Assembly (NCBI RefSeq): GCF_030813795.1
Contig: NZ_JAUSUX010000008.1
Coordinates: forward strand, 55,654-119,653
Direction of reading: 5' to 3'
Source of the DNA: Desulfofundulus luciae
GTDB taxonomy: Bacteria > Bacillota > Desulfotomaculia > Desulfotomaculales > Desulfovirgulaceae
Length of the DNA: 64,000 nt
Position numbers and translations under genes: made by a program. Under the pieces are notes generated by a model, which saw nothing but the letters and a program-made list of their open reading frames with translations, made no database searches and was not told the origin of the DNA. This document shows positions 1-7,930 of this stretch, piece after piece; position 1 is the stretch's first letter, and each line of letters begins with the position of its first letter.

Positions 1-443
1 AGTTTCTCACCAATAAAAGCGCTGATTTCCAGCCCCATCTGAACGATGGAAGCCTGTTTACCGGCAGCGCCACCGGCACCGATAGAGATGGCGGAGGTCA
101 GGGCTCTTGTGACTACTGTGCGCGGGCGGTTGCGTTTGCCTTGCAGGCTGATGAATTCAATAACAGCAGGTATCCCGTAACTGTGTGAAGAGCTATGGAG
201 AAAATGATAATTCAGTAGCGCGATGAGTAACCCCCCTGCCACCGGGATAAAAATTACATAGCCATTCTGAGAAATGAATGGATTAGCGAAACCGGTAAAA
301 ATCCATCGCAGTAATCTGATCAGGTGGTAATAGCCTGCGGCCAGAAAGCCGCAGGCTATTCCGATGAACAGTGACAGGAAAAGCAAGATAGGCTGGTCAA
401 AACTGCGGACCCGCTCGATAAGCGTTCTTTTTAGTGTAATCAT
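1..443 (-). CDS. ClC-family chloride channel/transporter, N-terminal part (runs off the window)
   Basis: A minus-strand reading frame starts at ATG 443-441 after GAGGGATGA and stays open to base 1, giving 147 residues with no stop. Hydrophobic segments lie at about residues 19-45 and 62-80. Two ClC signature regions are recognisable: SYGIPAV, at the place of the first selectivity-filter motif (usually GSGIP), and GAGGAAGKQASIVQMG, at the place of GSGGSAGREGPIVQIG. In the second, the position of the family's external gating glutamate (GREGP) is glutamine (GKQAS) and the following G-P is A-S. The fold assignment rests on this pattern. The missing C-terminal part is needed to judge function, so whether it is a channel, an antiporter or inactive cannot be told. 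Confidence 0.75.
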   Translation of the reverse strand, partial: MITLKRTLIERVRSFDQPILLFLSLFIGIACGFLAAGYYHLIRLLRWIFTGFANPFISQNGYVIFIPVAGGLLIALLNYHFLHSSSHSYGIPAVIEFISLQGKRNRPRTVVTRALTSAISIGAGGAAGKQASIVQMGLEISAFIGEK

Positions 444-795
444 TTAAATCATCCCTCACGAAACATGTAAGATAGTTCACAATCCACGGATAAAAGCTTT
501 ATGTAATTGATCTTAGCAATTGTGAGCCGAAATCGAAAGATATTGTCCGGCAGTGGTATACTATTGATTTTTAGAGGATGTTTGGCGGTTTCGATTGTTG
601 AACAATTCTGGTCCACACCATATAATAAGGCGATCGTTTCACAACGGCAAATAAAATTTCAAGCCCTTACGGTAGATAACTGGCAAGATGCGGGTGTTTG
701 GATTTATCCCTCGCCAAGGAGTCATCCTCTCTTTTCATTCCCATCAATCGTGTGCTTAAGTGATATATTTCTCATATAAAAAGGTTGAAAGGGTC

Positions 796-824
796 TTGAC
801 GGAGCCGGCTGATGGTAATGATAC
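796..824 (+). promoter_or_regulatory. Sigma-A promoter of the first tRNA-Asn copy
   Basis: TTGACG (796-801), a 17-bp spacer and TGATAC (819-824), ending about 20 bp before the tRNA. The intact copy near 7.9 kb has TTGACG-17-TATAAT in the same relative place. The 444-795 stretch upstream holds no gene I can support. Confidence 0.6.
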
Positions 825-844
825 ATTACTCAGTGTTGGACCTT

Positions 845-917
845 TCCCCGATAGCTTAACGGTAGAGCATCCGGCTGTTAACCGGAGGGTTGCAGGTTCG
901 AATTCTTGCCCGGGGAG
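845..917 (+). tRNA. Degenerate tRNA-Asn (anticodon GTT), probably a decayed duplicate
   Basis: Nearly identical to the intact tRNA-Asn at 7931-8005 and keeps the GTT anticodon arm. It differs in four ways that harm a tRNA: an extra base makes an 8-nt T loop, the last acceptor pair is A:C (851/910), the D stem has a T-G pair, and the 3' end is CTA instead of encoded CCA. It retains a promoter and a hairpin terminator. Either a pseudo-tRNA or a poorly functional second copy. Confidence 0.75.
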
Positions 918-930
918 CTATGGGAAATAA

Positions 931-966
931 AGCATGCCTGGACAATACCGGGTTATGCTTTTTTTG
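931..966 (+). terminator. Rho-independent terminator of tRNA-Asn copy 1
   Basis: AGCATGCCTGG pairs imperfectly with CCGGGTTATGCT and is followed by a run of T. It is a diverged version of the terminator behind the intact tRNA-Asn. The intron-like GTGCGCCC starts at the end of the T run. Confidence 0.75.
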
Positions 967-1000
967 TGCGCCCGCACGCACGGGCGATAACCAGGTTGTG
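966..1000 (+). mobile_element. Possible 5'-end remnant of a group IIC intron
   Basis: GTGCGCCCGCACGCACGGGCG starts immediately after the T run of the tRNA terminator. It resembles the 5' ends at 17330 and 63847 (GTGCGCCCGGCATGGGCG), which also follow terminator hairpins. Similarity fades after about 35 bases, so only the 5' hairpin is left or it belongs to a different intron. Confidence 0.35.
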
Positions 1001-1005
1001 AGAAT

Positions 1006-1116
1006 ATGCCACGGGGCGGGTTCAAGGACCGGCTGCAGGTGAATGTCTGGGGGGAAAAGCTGGTTAAGAGCTTGAAGGAAACCGGGTTGAGTAAAAATGA
1101 AAATGCACAGGTTTGA
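1006..1116 (+). CDS. Small ORF, 36 residues, unknown
   Basis: ATG 1006 opens a 36-residue frame beginning MPRGGFKDRLQVNVWGEKLV and ending in TGA 1116. It is basic and amphipathic, with a GTGAG sequence shortly upstream as the only Shine-Dalgarno candidate. I recognise no family. It may be the tail of a decayed gene or chance. The following 1117-1345 is AT-rich and I see nothing certain in it. Confidence 0.25.
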   Translation: MPRGGFKDRLQVNVWGEKLVKSLKETGLSKNENAQV

Positions 1117-1361
1117 TGTTTTTTATATTACACGTCATATATATAACACATAAGATAAAATGATTGGACAAGCAACCTTTTCTATGTTACATTACAGTCA
1201 TGGATTAGTACGGTAGGTGTGGCTGAGCGCTTAAACCAGCGGCACGAAGTGTAGCGTTAAAAAAGCAACATACTAAAACGACTAAAAGATGATAGCAGGG
1301 TACAACAACCATGAGGTAAAGTACCTGCTTTGAGTTCAGCAGAAAGATGGGGGGTGTTGAG

Positions 1362-1748
1362 GTGAAAAAGATTAAAGTCCTTTTCCATGTTAATGAATCT
1401 GATAAATGGCAAAGAGCACTCGTCAATATCACCAACTTTTTGAATGATGTTGGGCAAGGAGGTGCTGACATCGAAGTAGTGGCCAACGGTGAGGCGGTTT
1501 CTGTTTTCAGGACCAGGTGCCTGCTGACCGGGGTTGGCGGTGAGTGCTGCGGAACAGCTAGCGGATCGCTGGTTGACCAGATGAAGAACTTGTCGGAGAT
1601 GGGAGTAAGCTTTGTAGCGTGTCGGAACGCCCTCAAAGCTCAGTCTATCGACGAAGAGAACCTCCCTAACTTTGTGACAGTTGTACCGGCTGGTATAACA
1701 GAAATTGCCAGAAAACAAACTGAAGGGTATGCTTACATCAAGCCCTGA
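1362..1748 (+). CDS. DsrE/DsrF-like family protein
   Basis: A 128-residue single-domain protein. The N-terminal KKIKVLFHVNE strand, the alternating alpha/beta pattern, a FVACRNAL motif near residue 93 and a C-terminal PAGITEIARKQTEGYAYIKP tail are typical of stand-alone DsrE-like proteins, which are linked to sulfur transfer or to small-molecule binding. The motif cysteine is at the position often conserved in the family. A GGGGGGTGTTGAG stretch favours GTG 1362; an in-frame ATG at 1347 is the alternative. Its neighbours give no clear partner, and its exact role is unknown. Confidence 0.75.
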   Translation: MKKIKVLFHVNESDKWQRALVNITNFLNDVGQGGADIEVVANGEAVSVFRTRCLLTGVGGECCGTASGSLVDQMKNLSEMGVSFVACRNALKAQSIDEENLPNFVTVVPAGITEIARKQTEGYAYIKP

Positions 1749-1761
1749 CCATGTGTCTGCG

Positions 1762-1790
1762 TGAAGGGGAAGTGAGTAACTTCCCCTTCA
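1762..1790 (+). terminator. Perfect 12-bp hairpin after the DsrE-like gene
   Basis: TGAAGGGGAAGT, loop GAGTA, ACTTCCCCTTCA. There is no T run, so it may be an mRNA 3' stabiliser rather than a true intrinsic terminator. Confidence 0.5.
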
Positions 1791-1847
1791 ATACACGGCA
1801 ACAAAAAGAAGGGACCCGGTCCAGCACAATAGGGGGGTGAAATCGTT

Positions 1848-2609
1848 ATGGAAGGAATTGTAGATTCTCATACACATGTTTCGTTGCTTCCGTACGAAGG
1901 GCTGGAAAACATGGCCCTGGCCGGGGTGAAGAAGATTATCGGCTGTTCTATATTTTTCGGGGCCAAACATGCGGAAACACTCTTTGATCATTTCCACCAA
2001 ATGTTAACCCTTTCGATGAAGAATGCTGCCGAAAATGGCATCAGGCTTTTCGTCGCTGTCGGCATTCACCCCATGGGGACGCCGGTAGACTGGCCCAGGG
2101 TGATCGACGCCCTTCCAGATTATCTGAAGATGAGTAATGTCATTGGCTTAGGAGAAATCGGCCTGCATGAGGGGAGACAACGTGAACAGGACGTCCTCAG
2201 GGAGCAATTGAAAGTGGCCAAGGAATACGGGGTGCCGGTAATCATTCATACCCCGCCACAGGATAGGATGGAAATAACCAATAGGACGATTGAAATTGCC
2301 GCCGCCGTTGGGATGGAACCCGGAAAGGTGATCATCGACCACGCTGATTTGGACATTATTGACCTAATCGAGGACTTCGGGGCCATTCCCGGCCTCACCA
2401 TTCGCCAGAAAGGGCTTACTCCCCATCTATTGCTGGAGCACCTGGAACGTTTCCAGCGAGGTGTTCTGAACAGCGACTACAGCAATCTCAAGCCCAACGA
2501 TCCCCTGAGCGTTCCAAAGGCTGTGCGGTATCTGGAGCTGAACGGGGCTCCTCCGGAAACCATTACCCGAATTGCCAGGTACAATGCTGAAGAATTGTTC
2601 GGTATTTAG
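1848..2609 (+). CDS. TatD-like metal-dependent hydrolase
   Basis: A 253-residue amidohydrolase-type TIM barrel. The metal ligands are visible in order: DSHTH (H8, H10), GEIGLH (E103), IIHTP (H134), IDHAD (H165) and NSDYS (D210). GIHP at 72-75 is the usual TatD-family signature. AGGGGGGTG precedes ATG 1848. TatD proteins are nucleases or deacylases; this one is from a branch whose substrate is unknown, so I give no more specific name. It is followed 44 bp later by a winged-helix gene in the same direction. Confidence 0.8.
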   Translation: MEGIVDSHTHVSLLPYEGLENMALAGVKKIIGCSIFFGAKHAETLFDHFHQMLTLSMKNAAENGIRLFVAVGIHPMGTPVDWPRVIDALPDYLKMSNVIGLGEIGLHEGRQREQDVLREQLKVAKEYGVPVIIHTPPQDRMEITNRTIEIAAAVGMEPGKVIIDHADLDIIDLIEDFGAIPGLTIRQKGLTPHLLLEHLERFQRGVLNSDYSNLKPNDPLSVPKAVRYLELNGAPPETITRIARYNAEELFGI

Positions 2610-2653
2610 GCAACCAGGGGTATGACCTAATTCACGGGGGAGGGAAGGAGAGT

Positions 2654-2980
2654 GTGGGCACCAAAAATGACCAGGAGGAACTTCTTGAGTTAAAAATCCT
2701 TGCCTACCTCAAAAAGCTGGGACCGGAATATGCAAAACTTCTGGCGATACGGCTGGGCTTATCCCTGGAAGAAAGCACAGAGCGACTTCAGAGGTTGGTA
2801 GCCAAGGGATTAATTAAGCGAGTGGAAGGAAGGATAGTTAAGTATTACCACCGCCGGAGGAAAAGCGTTAAGCACCGGAATCATACCTATTATTACCTGA
2901 GAAGAAAAGGAGAACTCCTATTAAGAGAGGGCCGGAGGAAAATGGATATTCATATTGATATCGAGTACCCTGACAGGTAA
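2654..2980 (+). CDS. Winged-helix protein, DUF2250-like
   Basis: A 108-residue protein starting at GTG 2654 behind GGGAAGGAG. Residues about 12-55 read as a helix-turn-helix (LKILAYLKKLGPEYAKLLA ... ESTERLQRLVAKGLIKRVEG), followed by a strongly basic wing (KYYHRRRKSVKHRNHTYYYL). This composition and length match the DUF2250 winged-helix family known from archaea and thermophilic Firmicutes. It is probably a DNA-binding regulator; its target is unknown. Confidence 0.6.
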   Translation: MGTKNDQEELLELKILAYLKKLGPEYAKLLAIRLGLSLEESTERLQRLVAKGLIKRVEGRIVKYYHRRRKSVKHRNHTYYYLRRKGELLLREGRRKMDIHIDIEYPDR

Positions 2981-3077
2981 AACGGTCTTCTGGGATTCCG
3001 GTTGTAAGAGGTGCTCCATTCTGCGCGGACCTGAGGTGCAATGGAGACACCGGGACTACATAAAGAGAGATGAACTG

Positions 3078-3108
3078 GAGGTTCGGCCGAGAGGCCGAAC
3101 CTCTTTCT
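3078..3108 (+). terminator. Intrinsic terminator or attenuator upstream of nrdD
   Basis: GAGGTTCGGCC, loop GAGA, GGCCGAACCTC, then TTTCT: a perfect 11-bp stem. It ends the upstream unit or attenuates nrdD. I found no convincing NrdR box in 3109-3215. Confidence 0.7.
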
Positions 3109-3215
3109 CCGAAGGTTAACTATCCCTTAAGTTTTAACCGTTGGTTTACAGGTCGAACCTGCATCAGGACGAGGCTTCGAGATTAATACCCAAGACAAAG
3201 CAGGAGGATGTACAT

Positions 3216-5288
3216 ATGCTGCCCAGTATTATCAAACGCGATGGACGGGTGGTTCCGTTCGATCCGGCGCGAATTGAGGCGGCCGTTAGGAAGGCGTTCG
3301 TTGCCACAGGAGAAGCGGGTGACGCGGTCCAGGTGGCCCGGTGCGTCCTGGACTGGTTCTCCGCGGCGGATGTCCCGACAGTGGAGCAGGTGCAGGACGC
3401 TGTGGAGGAGACGCTGATGCGGATGGGTTTCTACAGGACCGCGAAGGCCTACATCCTCTACCGGGAACAGCGGCGCCAGGCGCGGGAGATGAGGTCGCTC
3501 ATCTCTGTTGACCTCATTGACCGGTACCTGGAAGAAGCCGACTGGCGCGTGCGGGAAAACGCGAACGTTGGCTTCAGCGTGCAGGGTTTGCATGTCTACC
3601 TGACCGGGACGATGGCATCCCGGTACTGGTTAGAAAGGATTTATCCGGAAGAGGTGCGTCAGGCGCACGTTAGCGGTAGCCTGCACCTGCACGACCTGGG
3701 ATTTCTCGGAAATTACTGTTGCGGGTGGGATCTCCAGGCGCTCCTTCGAGAGGGCTTCAACGGCGTCTCCGGTGCGGTCGAGGCGGAGCCGCCGAAGCAT
3801 TTTCGCTCGGCCCTGGGGCAGATGTACAACTTCCTGTACACGCTCCAGAATGAAGCTGCCGGTGCCCAAGCGTTCTCCAGCTTCGACACTCTTCTGGCAC
3901 CCTTTGTCAGGGAGGACGGCCTCACCTACGAGGAGGTCCTCCAGGCGATTCAGGAGGCCGTGTTCAACCTGAACACACCGACCCGCCTGGGGATGCAGGT
4001 ACCCTTCACCAACTTGACGCTGGACGTACTTTCCTCCGCCTACGATCAAGAATTTGCCATTGTAGGCGGTAAGGAGAAGCCCTGCACCTACGGCGACTAT
4101 CGGGAGGAGCGGTTGGTGGTCGCCCGGGCGTTTTGTGAGGTCATGTTGCGGGGGGATGCAAAGGGAAGGTGCTTCACCTTCCCGGTGCCAACGTTCAACG
4201 TTACCCCGGAGTGGAGAGATGGCGGCGTGCCGGGCGAGGTTTGGAAGCTGACGGCTAAGTACGGGTCACCATATTTTGCGAACTTTGTCAGTTCGGATAT
4301 GTCTCCGGATGACGTCAGGAGCATGTGCTGCCGGTTGAGACTGGACAGGCGCGAGCTCCTGAAACGGGGAGGCGGCCTTTTCGGAGCGAACCCGCTGACC
4401 GGTTCCATTGGCGTGGTGACACTGAACCTTCCCCGCCTGGCCTACCTGGCCAGAGATGAGGACGACTTCTTTGCCCGGCTGGCGCGGCTGTCGTCTGTTG
4501 CGGTGACGGCGCTGGAGATAAAGCGCAAGGTCCTGGAACGGTTCGCGGACGCGGGCCTCTACCCGTTCAGCACCCGGTACCTGCGGGGTGTGAAGGAGCG
4601 CTTCGGGAGGTACTATGCCAACCACTTCTCGACCATCGGGGTGGTCGGCGGCAACGAAGCGTGTCTGAACCTGCTGGGCGTACCGATCACGCACCCGGAG
4701 GGGAAGGCGTTTGCAGTACGGGTGCTGGAGTCCTTGCGGGAGTTCTGCCAGTTTGCCCAGGAGCGGACGGGGAACCTTTATAATTTGGAGGCCACTCCTG
4801 CGGAGGGGTGTGCTTACAGGCTCGCCCGCATCGACAAGAAGCTCTACCCGGACATTGTGACGGCTAACGAGGAGGCCGTGAGGAAAGGGGCTGAGCCATA
4901 TTATACCAATTCCAGCCATGCACCTGTTGACTGGACGGACGACCCGCTTGAATTTTTGGAACACCAGGAGGACCTCCAGGTGCTCTATACGGGGGGCACG
5001 GTTGTCCATTTCTGGCTGGGTGAGGAAAAACCCGACCCGGGGGCCTGCCGGGAGTTCGTGCTGCGGGTGTTTGAATCGTCGCGGGTGCCCTATATCACTC
5101 TCACGCCCACGTTTTCCGTGTGCCTGCAGCACGGCTATCTCCCCGGAGAGCATGGAACTTGCCCACATTGCGGTACGAAATGTGAGGTCTGGTCGCGGGT
5201 CACGGGCTACTACCGACCTGTCTCTTGTTACAACGCCGGAAAGCGCGAGGAGTTCCAGAATCGAAAGGTTTTCCGGGTTGGGCGGTGA
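3216..5288 (+). CDS. nrdD: Anaerobic (class III) ribonucleoside-triphosphate reductase
   Basis: A 690-residue glycyl-radical enzyme that reduces NTPs to dNTPs under anaerobic conditions. The N-terminal ATP-cone is clear (IIKRDGRVVPFDPARIE, about residues 4-90). The C-terminus carries a zinc-site cysteine set (CPHCGTKC at 649-656, C671) and the glycyl radical in RVTGYY (G664). ATG 3216 is chosen because AGGAGG lies 8 bases before it; an upstream in-frame ATG at 3141 has no ribosome site and would add 25 unrelated residues. The activase gene follows after 8 bp, so the two are co-expressed. Confidence 0.95.
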   Translation: MLPSIIKRDGRVVPFDPARIEAAVRKAFVATGEAGDAVQVARCVLDWFSAADVPTVEQVQDAVEETLMRMGFYRTAKAYILYREQRRQAREMRSLISVDLIDRYLEEADWRVRENANVGFSVQGLHVYLTGTMASRYWLERIYPEEVRQAHVSGSLHLHDLGFLGNYCCGWDLQALLREGFNGVSGAVEAEPPKHFRSALGQMYNFLYTLQNEAAGAQAFSSFDTLLAPFVREDGLTYEEVLQAIQEAVFNLNTPTRLGMQVPFTNLTLDVLSSAYDQEFAIVGGKEKPCTYGDYREERLVVARAFCEVMLRGDAKGRCFTFPVPTFNVTPEWRDGGVPGEVWKLTAKYGSPYFANFVSSDMSPDDVRSMCCRLRLDRRELLKRGGGLFGANPLTGSIGVVTLNLPRLAYLARDEDDFFARLARLSSVAVTALEIKRKVLERFADAGLYPFSTRYLRGVKERFGRYYANHFSTIGVVGGNEACLNLLGVPITHPEGKAFAVRVLESLREFCQFAQERTGNLYNLEATPAEGCAYRLARIDKKLYPDIVTANEEAVRKGAEPYYTNSSHAPVDWTDDPLEFLEHQEDLQVLYTGGTVVHFWLGEEKPDPGACREFVLRVFESSRVPYITLTPTFSVCLQHGYLPGEHGTCPHCGTKCEVWSRVTGYYRPVSCYNAGKREEFQNRKVFRVGR

Positions 5289-5296
5289 GATTTGGA

Positions 5297-5941
5297 ATGG
5301 TAATTGGGGGGCTGGTCAGGTTTTCGTTGTCCGATTACCCGGGTCAACCTGCCGCGGTGGTATTCACCAGGGGCTGTAACTTCTACTGCCCCTGGTGCCA
5401 TAACCCCTGCCTGGTGGATCCAGCACGCTACGTTCCCGAAGTACCGCTGGGGGAAGTCCTCCGGTTTCTGGAGCAAAGGCGCCGCTTACTCGGCGCCGTG
5501 GTGGTCTCCGGTGGCGAGCCGACCCTGCAGGCCGATCTGCTGGACTTCTTGCGGCAACTCAGGCGTATGGGCTACAAAACGAAACTCGACACCAACGGCT
5601 CCCGTCCGGATGTCCTGCGCCGGGTGCTCGGGGAGGGCCTGGTGGATTGCCTGGCGGTAGACTACAAGGCTCCGCTTCGGCTTTACCGGGAGTGGGTTCA
5701 CGCGAGCAATCCTGGTGCCGTCTTGGAGAGCCTGTGCCTGGCGCTAAATTTACCCGGAGGCAGTGTCAGGACAACAGTCGTCCCCTGCCTGCATACGCCG
5801 GAGGTCATGGAAGAAATGAGGGCCGACCTCCGCGCTGCGGGATTTGACGTTGCCACCGGGACGAGGGAATGGGTGCTCCAGGAGTTCCGGCGGCGTGGAG
5901 AACTGCTTCTAGCAACTCCGAGGGCTGTGCAGCGGCTCTGA
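5297..5941 (+). CDS. nrdG: Anaerobic ribonucleotide reductase-activating protein (radical SAM)
   Basis: A 214-residue radical SAM enzyme that installs the glycyl radical on NrdD. The [4Fe-4S]-binding CxxxCxxC is GCNFYCPWC (C27, C31, C34), followed by a SGGEPT SAM-binding motif near residue 73 and a LDTNGS strand. ATG 5297 sits 8 bp after the nrdD stop behind GGCGGTGAG. It is somewhat longer than short NrdG proteins, as in Thermotoga/Pyrococcus-type activases. Confidence 0.93.
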   Translation: MVIGGLVRFSLSDYPGQPAAVVFTRGCNFYCPWCHNPCLVDPARYVPEVPLGEVLRFLEQRRRLLGAVVVSGGEPTLQADLLDFLRQLRRMGYKTKLDTNGSRPDVLRRVLGEGLVDCLAVDYKAPLRLYREWVHASNPGAVLESLCLALNLPGGSVRTTVVPCLHTPEVMEEMRADLRAAGFDVATGTREWVLQEFRRRGELLLATPRAVQRL

Positions 5942-6030
5942 GGTTCAGTAGGTACTTTAAGGCGTAAGCCGGACTCCCGGCAACGGGGAGAGTTGCGGTG
6001 TAGAAGCGGCGAGAAGGGAGAAGAAGTAAC

Positions 6031-6165
6031 GTGCGCGAACTCCTGCAGCCTGTCTCTATCCAGGCCTGCAACATCACGGAAGCCTGGTACATGTTCCTCA
6101 AGCAGCTGTTTGGGGTGGATGCATACACCTACTACCCCGGGCCATATTGTTTCAGCTTGCGGTGA
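6031..6165 (+). pseudogene. Truncated fragment, possibly a thymidylate synthase N-terminus
   Basis: GTG 6031, behind AAGGGAG, opens a 44-residue frame whose middle (VSIQACNITEAWYMFLKQLF) resembles the N-terminal strand-helix of thymidylate synthase-like proteins. It stops after residue 44, where an antisense Fis-type HTH frame overlaps. A dTMP-synthesis gene behind nrdDG would make sense, but what remains is far too short to work. The identity is tentative. Confidence 0.3.
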
Positions 6166-6305
6166 AGCGTGATGCGGCTGATGCCCAGCAATTTGGCCAG
6201 CTGGCCTTTACTCATGGTGCCTTCCTCAATTTTTTTAACGTAGGCGGCCAGAATATCCTTTTCGATGTTGACTAGCCGGGATTTCAATAGTGAAAGCATA
6301 ACCAT
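6132..6305 (-). CDS. Fis-type helix-turn-helix mini-protein (or remnant of a sigma-54 activator)
   Basis: A 57-residue frame from ATG 6305. Its C-terminal half (MSKGQLAKLLGISRITLHRKL) is the classic DNA-binding helix pair found at the end of NtrC-type sigma-54 activators. It lacks the receiver and AAA+ domains, so it is either a stand-alone Fis-like binder or the surviving end of a deleted activator. It lies 120 bp upstream of a strong sigma-54 promoter and points away from it, which makes a regulatory link to the glutamate dehydrogenase plausible but unproven. Confidence 0.55.
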   Translation of the reverse strand: MVMLSLLKSRLVNIEKDILAAYVKKIEEGTMSKGQLAKLLGISRITLHRKLKQYGPG

Positions 6306-6423
6306 CACCCCGGCATGTCTAAATCCCAGATTGAGATCCTATTTTGTTACAGATGGCCGGCAGATTGTCGCCGGCTCTAATTCCTACCCCCGGCTGAATT
6401 CAAGATAGAAAGTAAATTATCAT

Positions 6424-6439
6424 TGGCACAGTTATTGCT
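6424..6439 (+). promoter_or_regulatory. Sigma-54 (-24/-12) promoter of glutamate dehydrogenase
   Basis: TGGCACAGTTATTGCT matches TGGCAC-N5-TTGCW exactly, with GG (6425-6426) and GC (6437-6438) separated by the required 10 bp. Transcription should start near 6450, about 60 bp before the start codon. A GCCGGC-N8-GCCGGC repeat (6356-6375) lies where an activator site could be. Confidence 0.85.
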
Positions 6440-6508
6440 TGTGCTAGTTATATAAATTGCATACAGTATACGTTTAGTGTTCATATGGCGAAAATGGGGG
6501 TAGAAAAG

Positions 6509-7807
6509 ATGGCCGAGGTAAATCCCTTTGCCAGCGCGCAGCAGGAGATCAAGCGGGCGGTTTGTCGCTTGGGCCTGCACCCGGCGGTGTATGAAATCTT
6601 AAAGCAGCCTTTAAAGGTGCTCACCGTGGTCATTCCGGTGGAAATGGACGACGGGACCGTCCGTGTTTTTACCGGCTACCGGGTCCAGCATAACAGCGCC
6701 CTGGGGCCGGCAAAGGGCGGTATACGTTTTCACCCGGACGTTACCCTGGAAGAAGTGAAGGCGCTGGCCATGTGGATGACCTTCAAGTGTGCGGTGGTGG
6801 GCCTGCCTTACGGTGGGGGTAAGGGAGGGGTGGTATGCAATCCCAGGGAGCTCTCACCCGGCGAACTGGAGAGGTTGAGCCGGGGCTACGTACGGGCTGT
6901 TGCCGAGATTATAGGTCCTGAGAAAGATATCCCGGCACCGGATGTATATACCAATTCCCGGATCATGGCCTGGATGATGGATGAATTCAGCCGCTATAAA
7001 GGATATAACGAGTTTGGTGTTATTACCGGCAAGCCGCTGATCGTGGGCGGATCGGCGGGCCGCAATGAAGCCACCGCCCGGGGGTGTGCCATTGTGGTGC
7101 GGGAGGCGGCCAAGATGCTGGGGATATCCCTGGCCGGGGCTACGGTGGCCGTACAGGGTTTCGGAAACGCCGGCAGCATTGTGGCCCGGCTGTTGCACGA
7201 AATGGGCTGCCGCATTGTCGCCGTTGTGGATTCCAACGGCGGGGCCTGTAATACTGCCGGCATGGACCCGGTAAAATTGCGTGACCATAAGACGAGAACC
7301 GGTTCTGTAAAAGGTTTCCCCGGCAGCAAACCCATTTCCTCTGCTGAACTGCTCACCCTGGACTGCGATATTCTGGTGCCGGCGGCGCTGGAAAACCAGA
7401 TTACCGCCAGTGTGGCCGGGCAGGTCAGGGCAAAGATTGTGGCTGAGGCGGCTAACGGCCCCACCACACCGGAAGGCGACCGGATATTGAATCAAAAGGG
7501 AGTTTTTGTCATACCCGATATCCTGGCCAGTGCGGGAGGGGTTACGGTTTCATACTTTGAATGGGTGCAAAACAACATGGGGTATTACTGGACTGAGGAA
7601 GAGGTAAACCGCCGTCTTGAGGAAATCATGGTGCGCGGTTTTCATGAAGTGGTGGCCATGCGCAAGCTGGGCAGGGATGTGGATATGCGCCTGGCCGCCT
7701 ACATGGTGGCGGTCAAGAGGGTGGCCGAGGCTATGGAAGTGCGCGGCTGGCTGGGCAGGGGGGCGGCCCGCATGACTGCACCGCGGGCCGAGGCCCTGCC
7801 GGCTTGA
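6509..7807 (+). CDS. Glutamate dehydrogenase (Glu/Leu/Phe/Val dehydrogenase family)
   Basis: A 432-residue NAD(P)-dependent enzyme that interconverts glutamate and 2-oxoglutarate plus ammonia. The substrate-binding region GPAKGGIRFHP, the catalytic-lysine motif GLPYGGGKGG and DVYTNSRIMAWMMDE are all present, followed by a Rossmann dinucleotide motif (VAVQGFGNAGS) and the C-terminal VSYFEWVQN segment. ATG 6509 is preferred because GGGGGTAG precedes it; in-frame ATGs at 6485 and 6494 are possible. The sigma-54 promoter suggests induction by an activator responding to amino-acid or nitrogen supply. Coenzyme preference cannot be read from the sequence. Confidence 0.93.
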   Translation: MAEVNPFASAQQEIKRAVCRLGLHPAVYEILKQPLKVLTVVIPVEMDDGTVRVFTGYRVQHNSALGPAKGGIRFHPDVTLEEVKALAMWMTFKCAVVGLPYGGGKGGVVCNPRELSPGELERLSRGYVRAVAEIIGPEKDIPAPDVYTNSRIMAWMMDEFSRYKGYNEFGVITGKPLIVGGSAGRNEATARGCAIVVREAAKMLGISLAGATVAVQGFGNAGSIVARLLHEMGCRIVAVVDSNGGACNTAGMDPVKLRDHKTRTGSVKGFPGSKPISSAELLTLDCDILVPAALENQITASVAGQVRAKIVAEAANGPTTPEGDRILNQKGVFVIPDILASAGGVTVSYFEWVQNNMGYYWTEEEVNRRLEEIMVRGFHEVVAMRKLGRDVDMRLAAYMVAVKRVAEAMEVRGWLGRGAARMTAPRAEALPA

Positions 7808-7880
7808 CAAAAGAACTGCAGGGCCACGAAGCCATCAAATTTTCACCCTGACGCCGCGGCTTAGATAGATTAAAAGGGGC

Positions 7881-7909
7881 TTGACGGGTCAAGGGGGTTA
7901 TAGTATAAT
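7881..7909 (+). promoter_or_regulatory. Sigma-A promoter of tRNA-Asn
   Basis: TTGACG (7881-7886), 17-bp spacer, TATAAT (7904-7909), 21 bp before the mature tRNA. Confidence 0.85.
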
Positions 7910-7930
7910 AATCCATGGCGTTGAGGTTAT

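Noticed and set aside
507..779. A 90-residue plus-strand frame upstream of the first tRNA
   Set aside because: No ribosome site, no recognisable domain, irregular composition; it lies in promoter-type AT-rich DNA.
4266..5168. A 300-residue minus-strand frame opposite nrdD
   Set aside because: Shadow frame of a GC-rich real gene; its sequence shows no family pattern.
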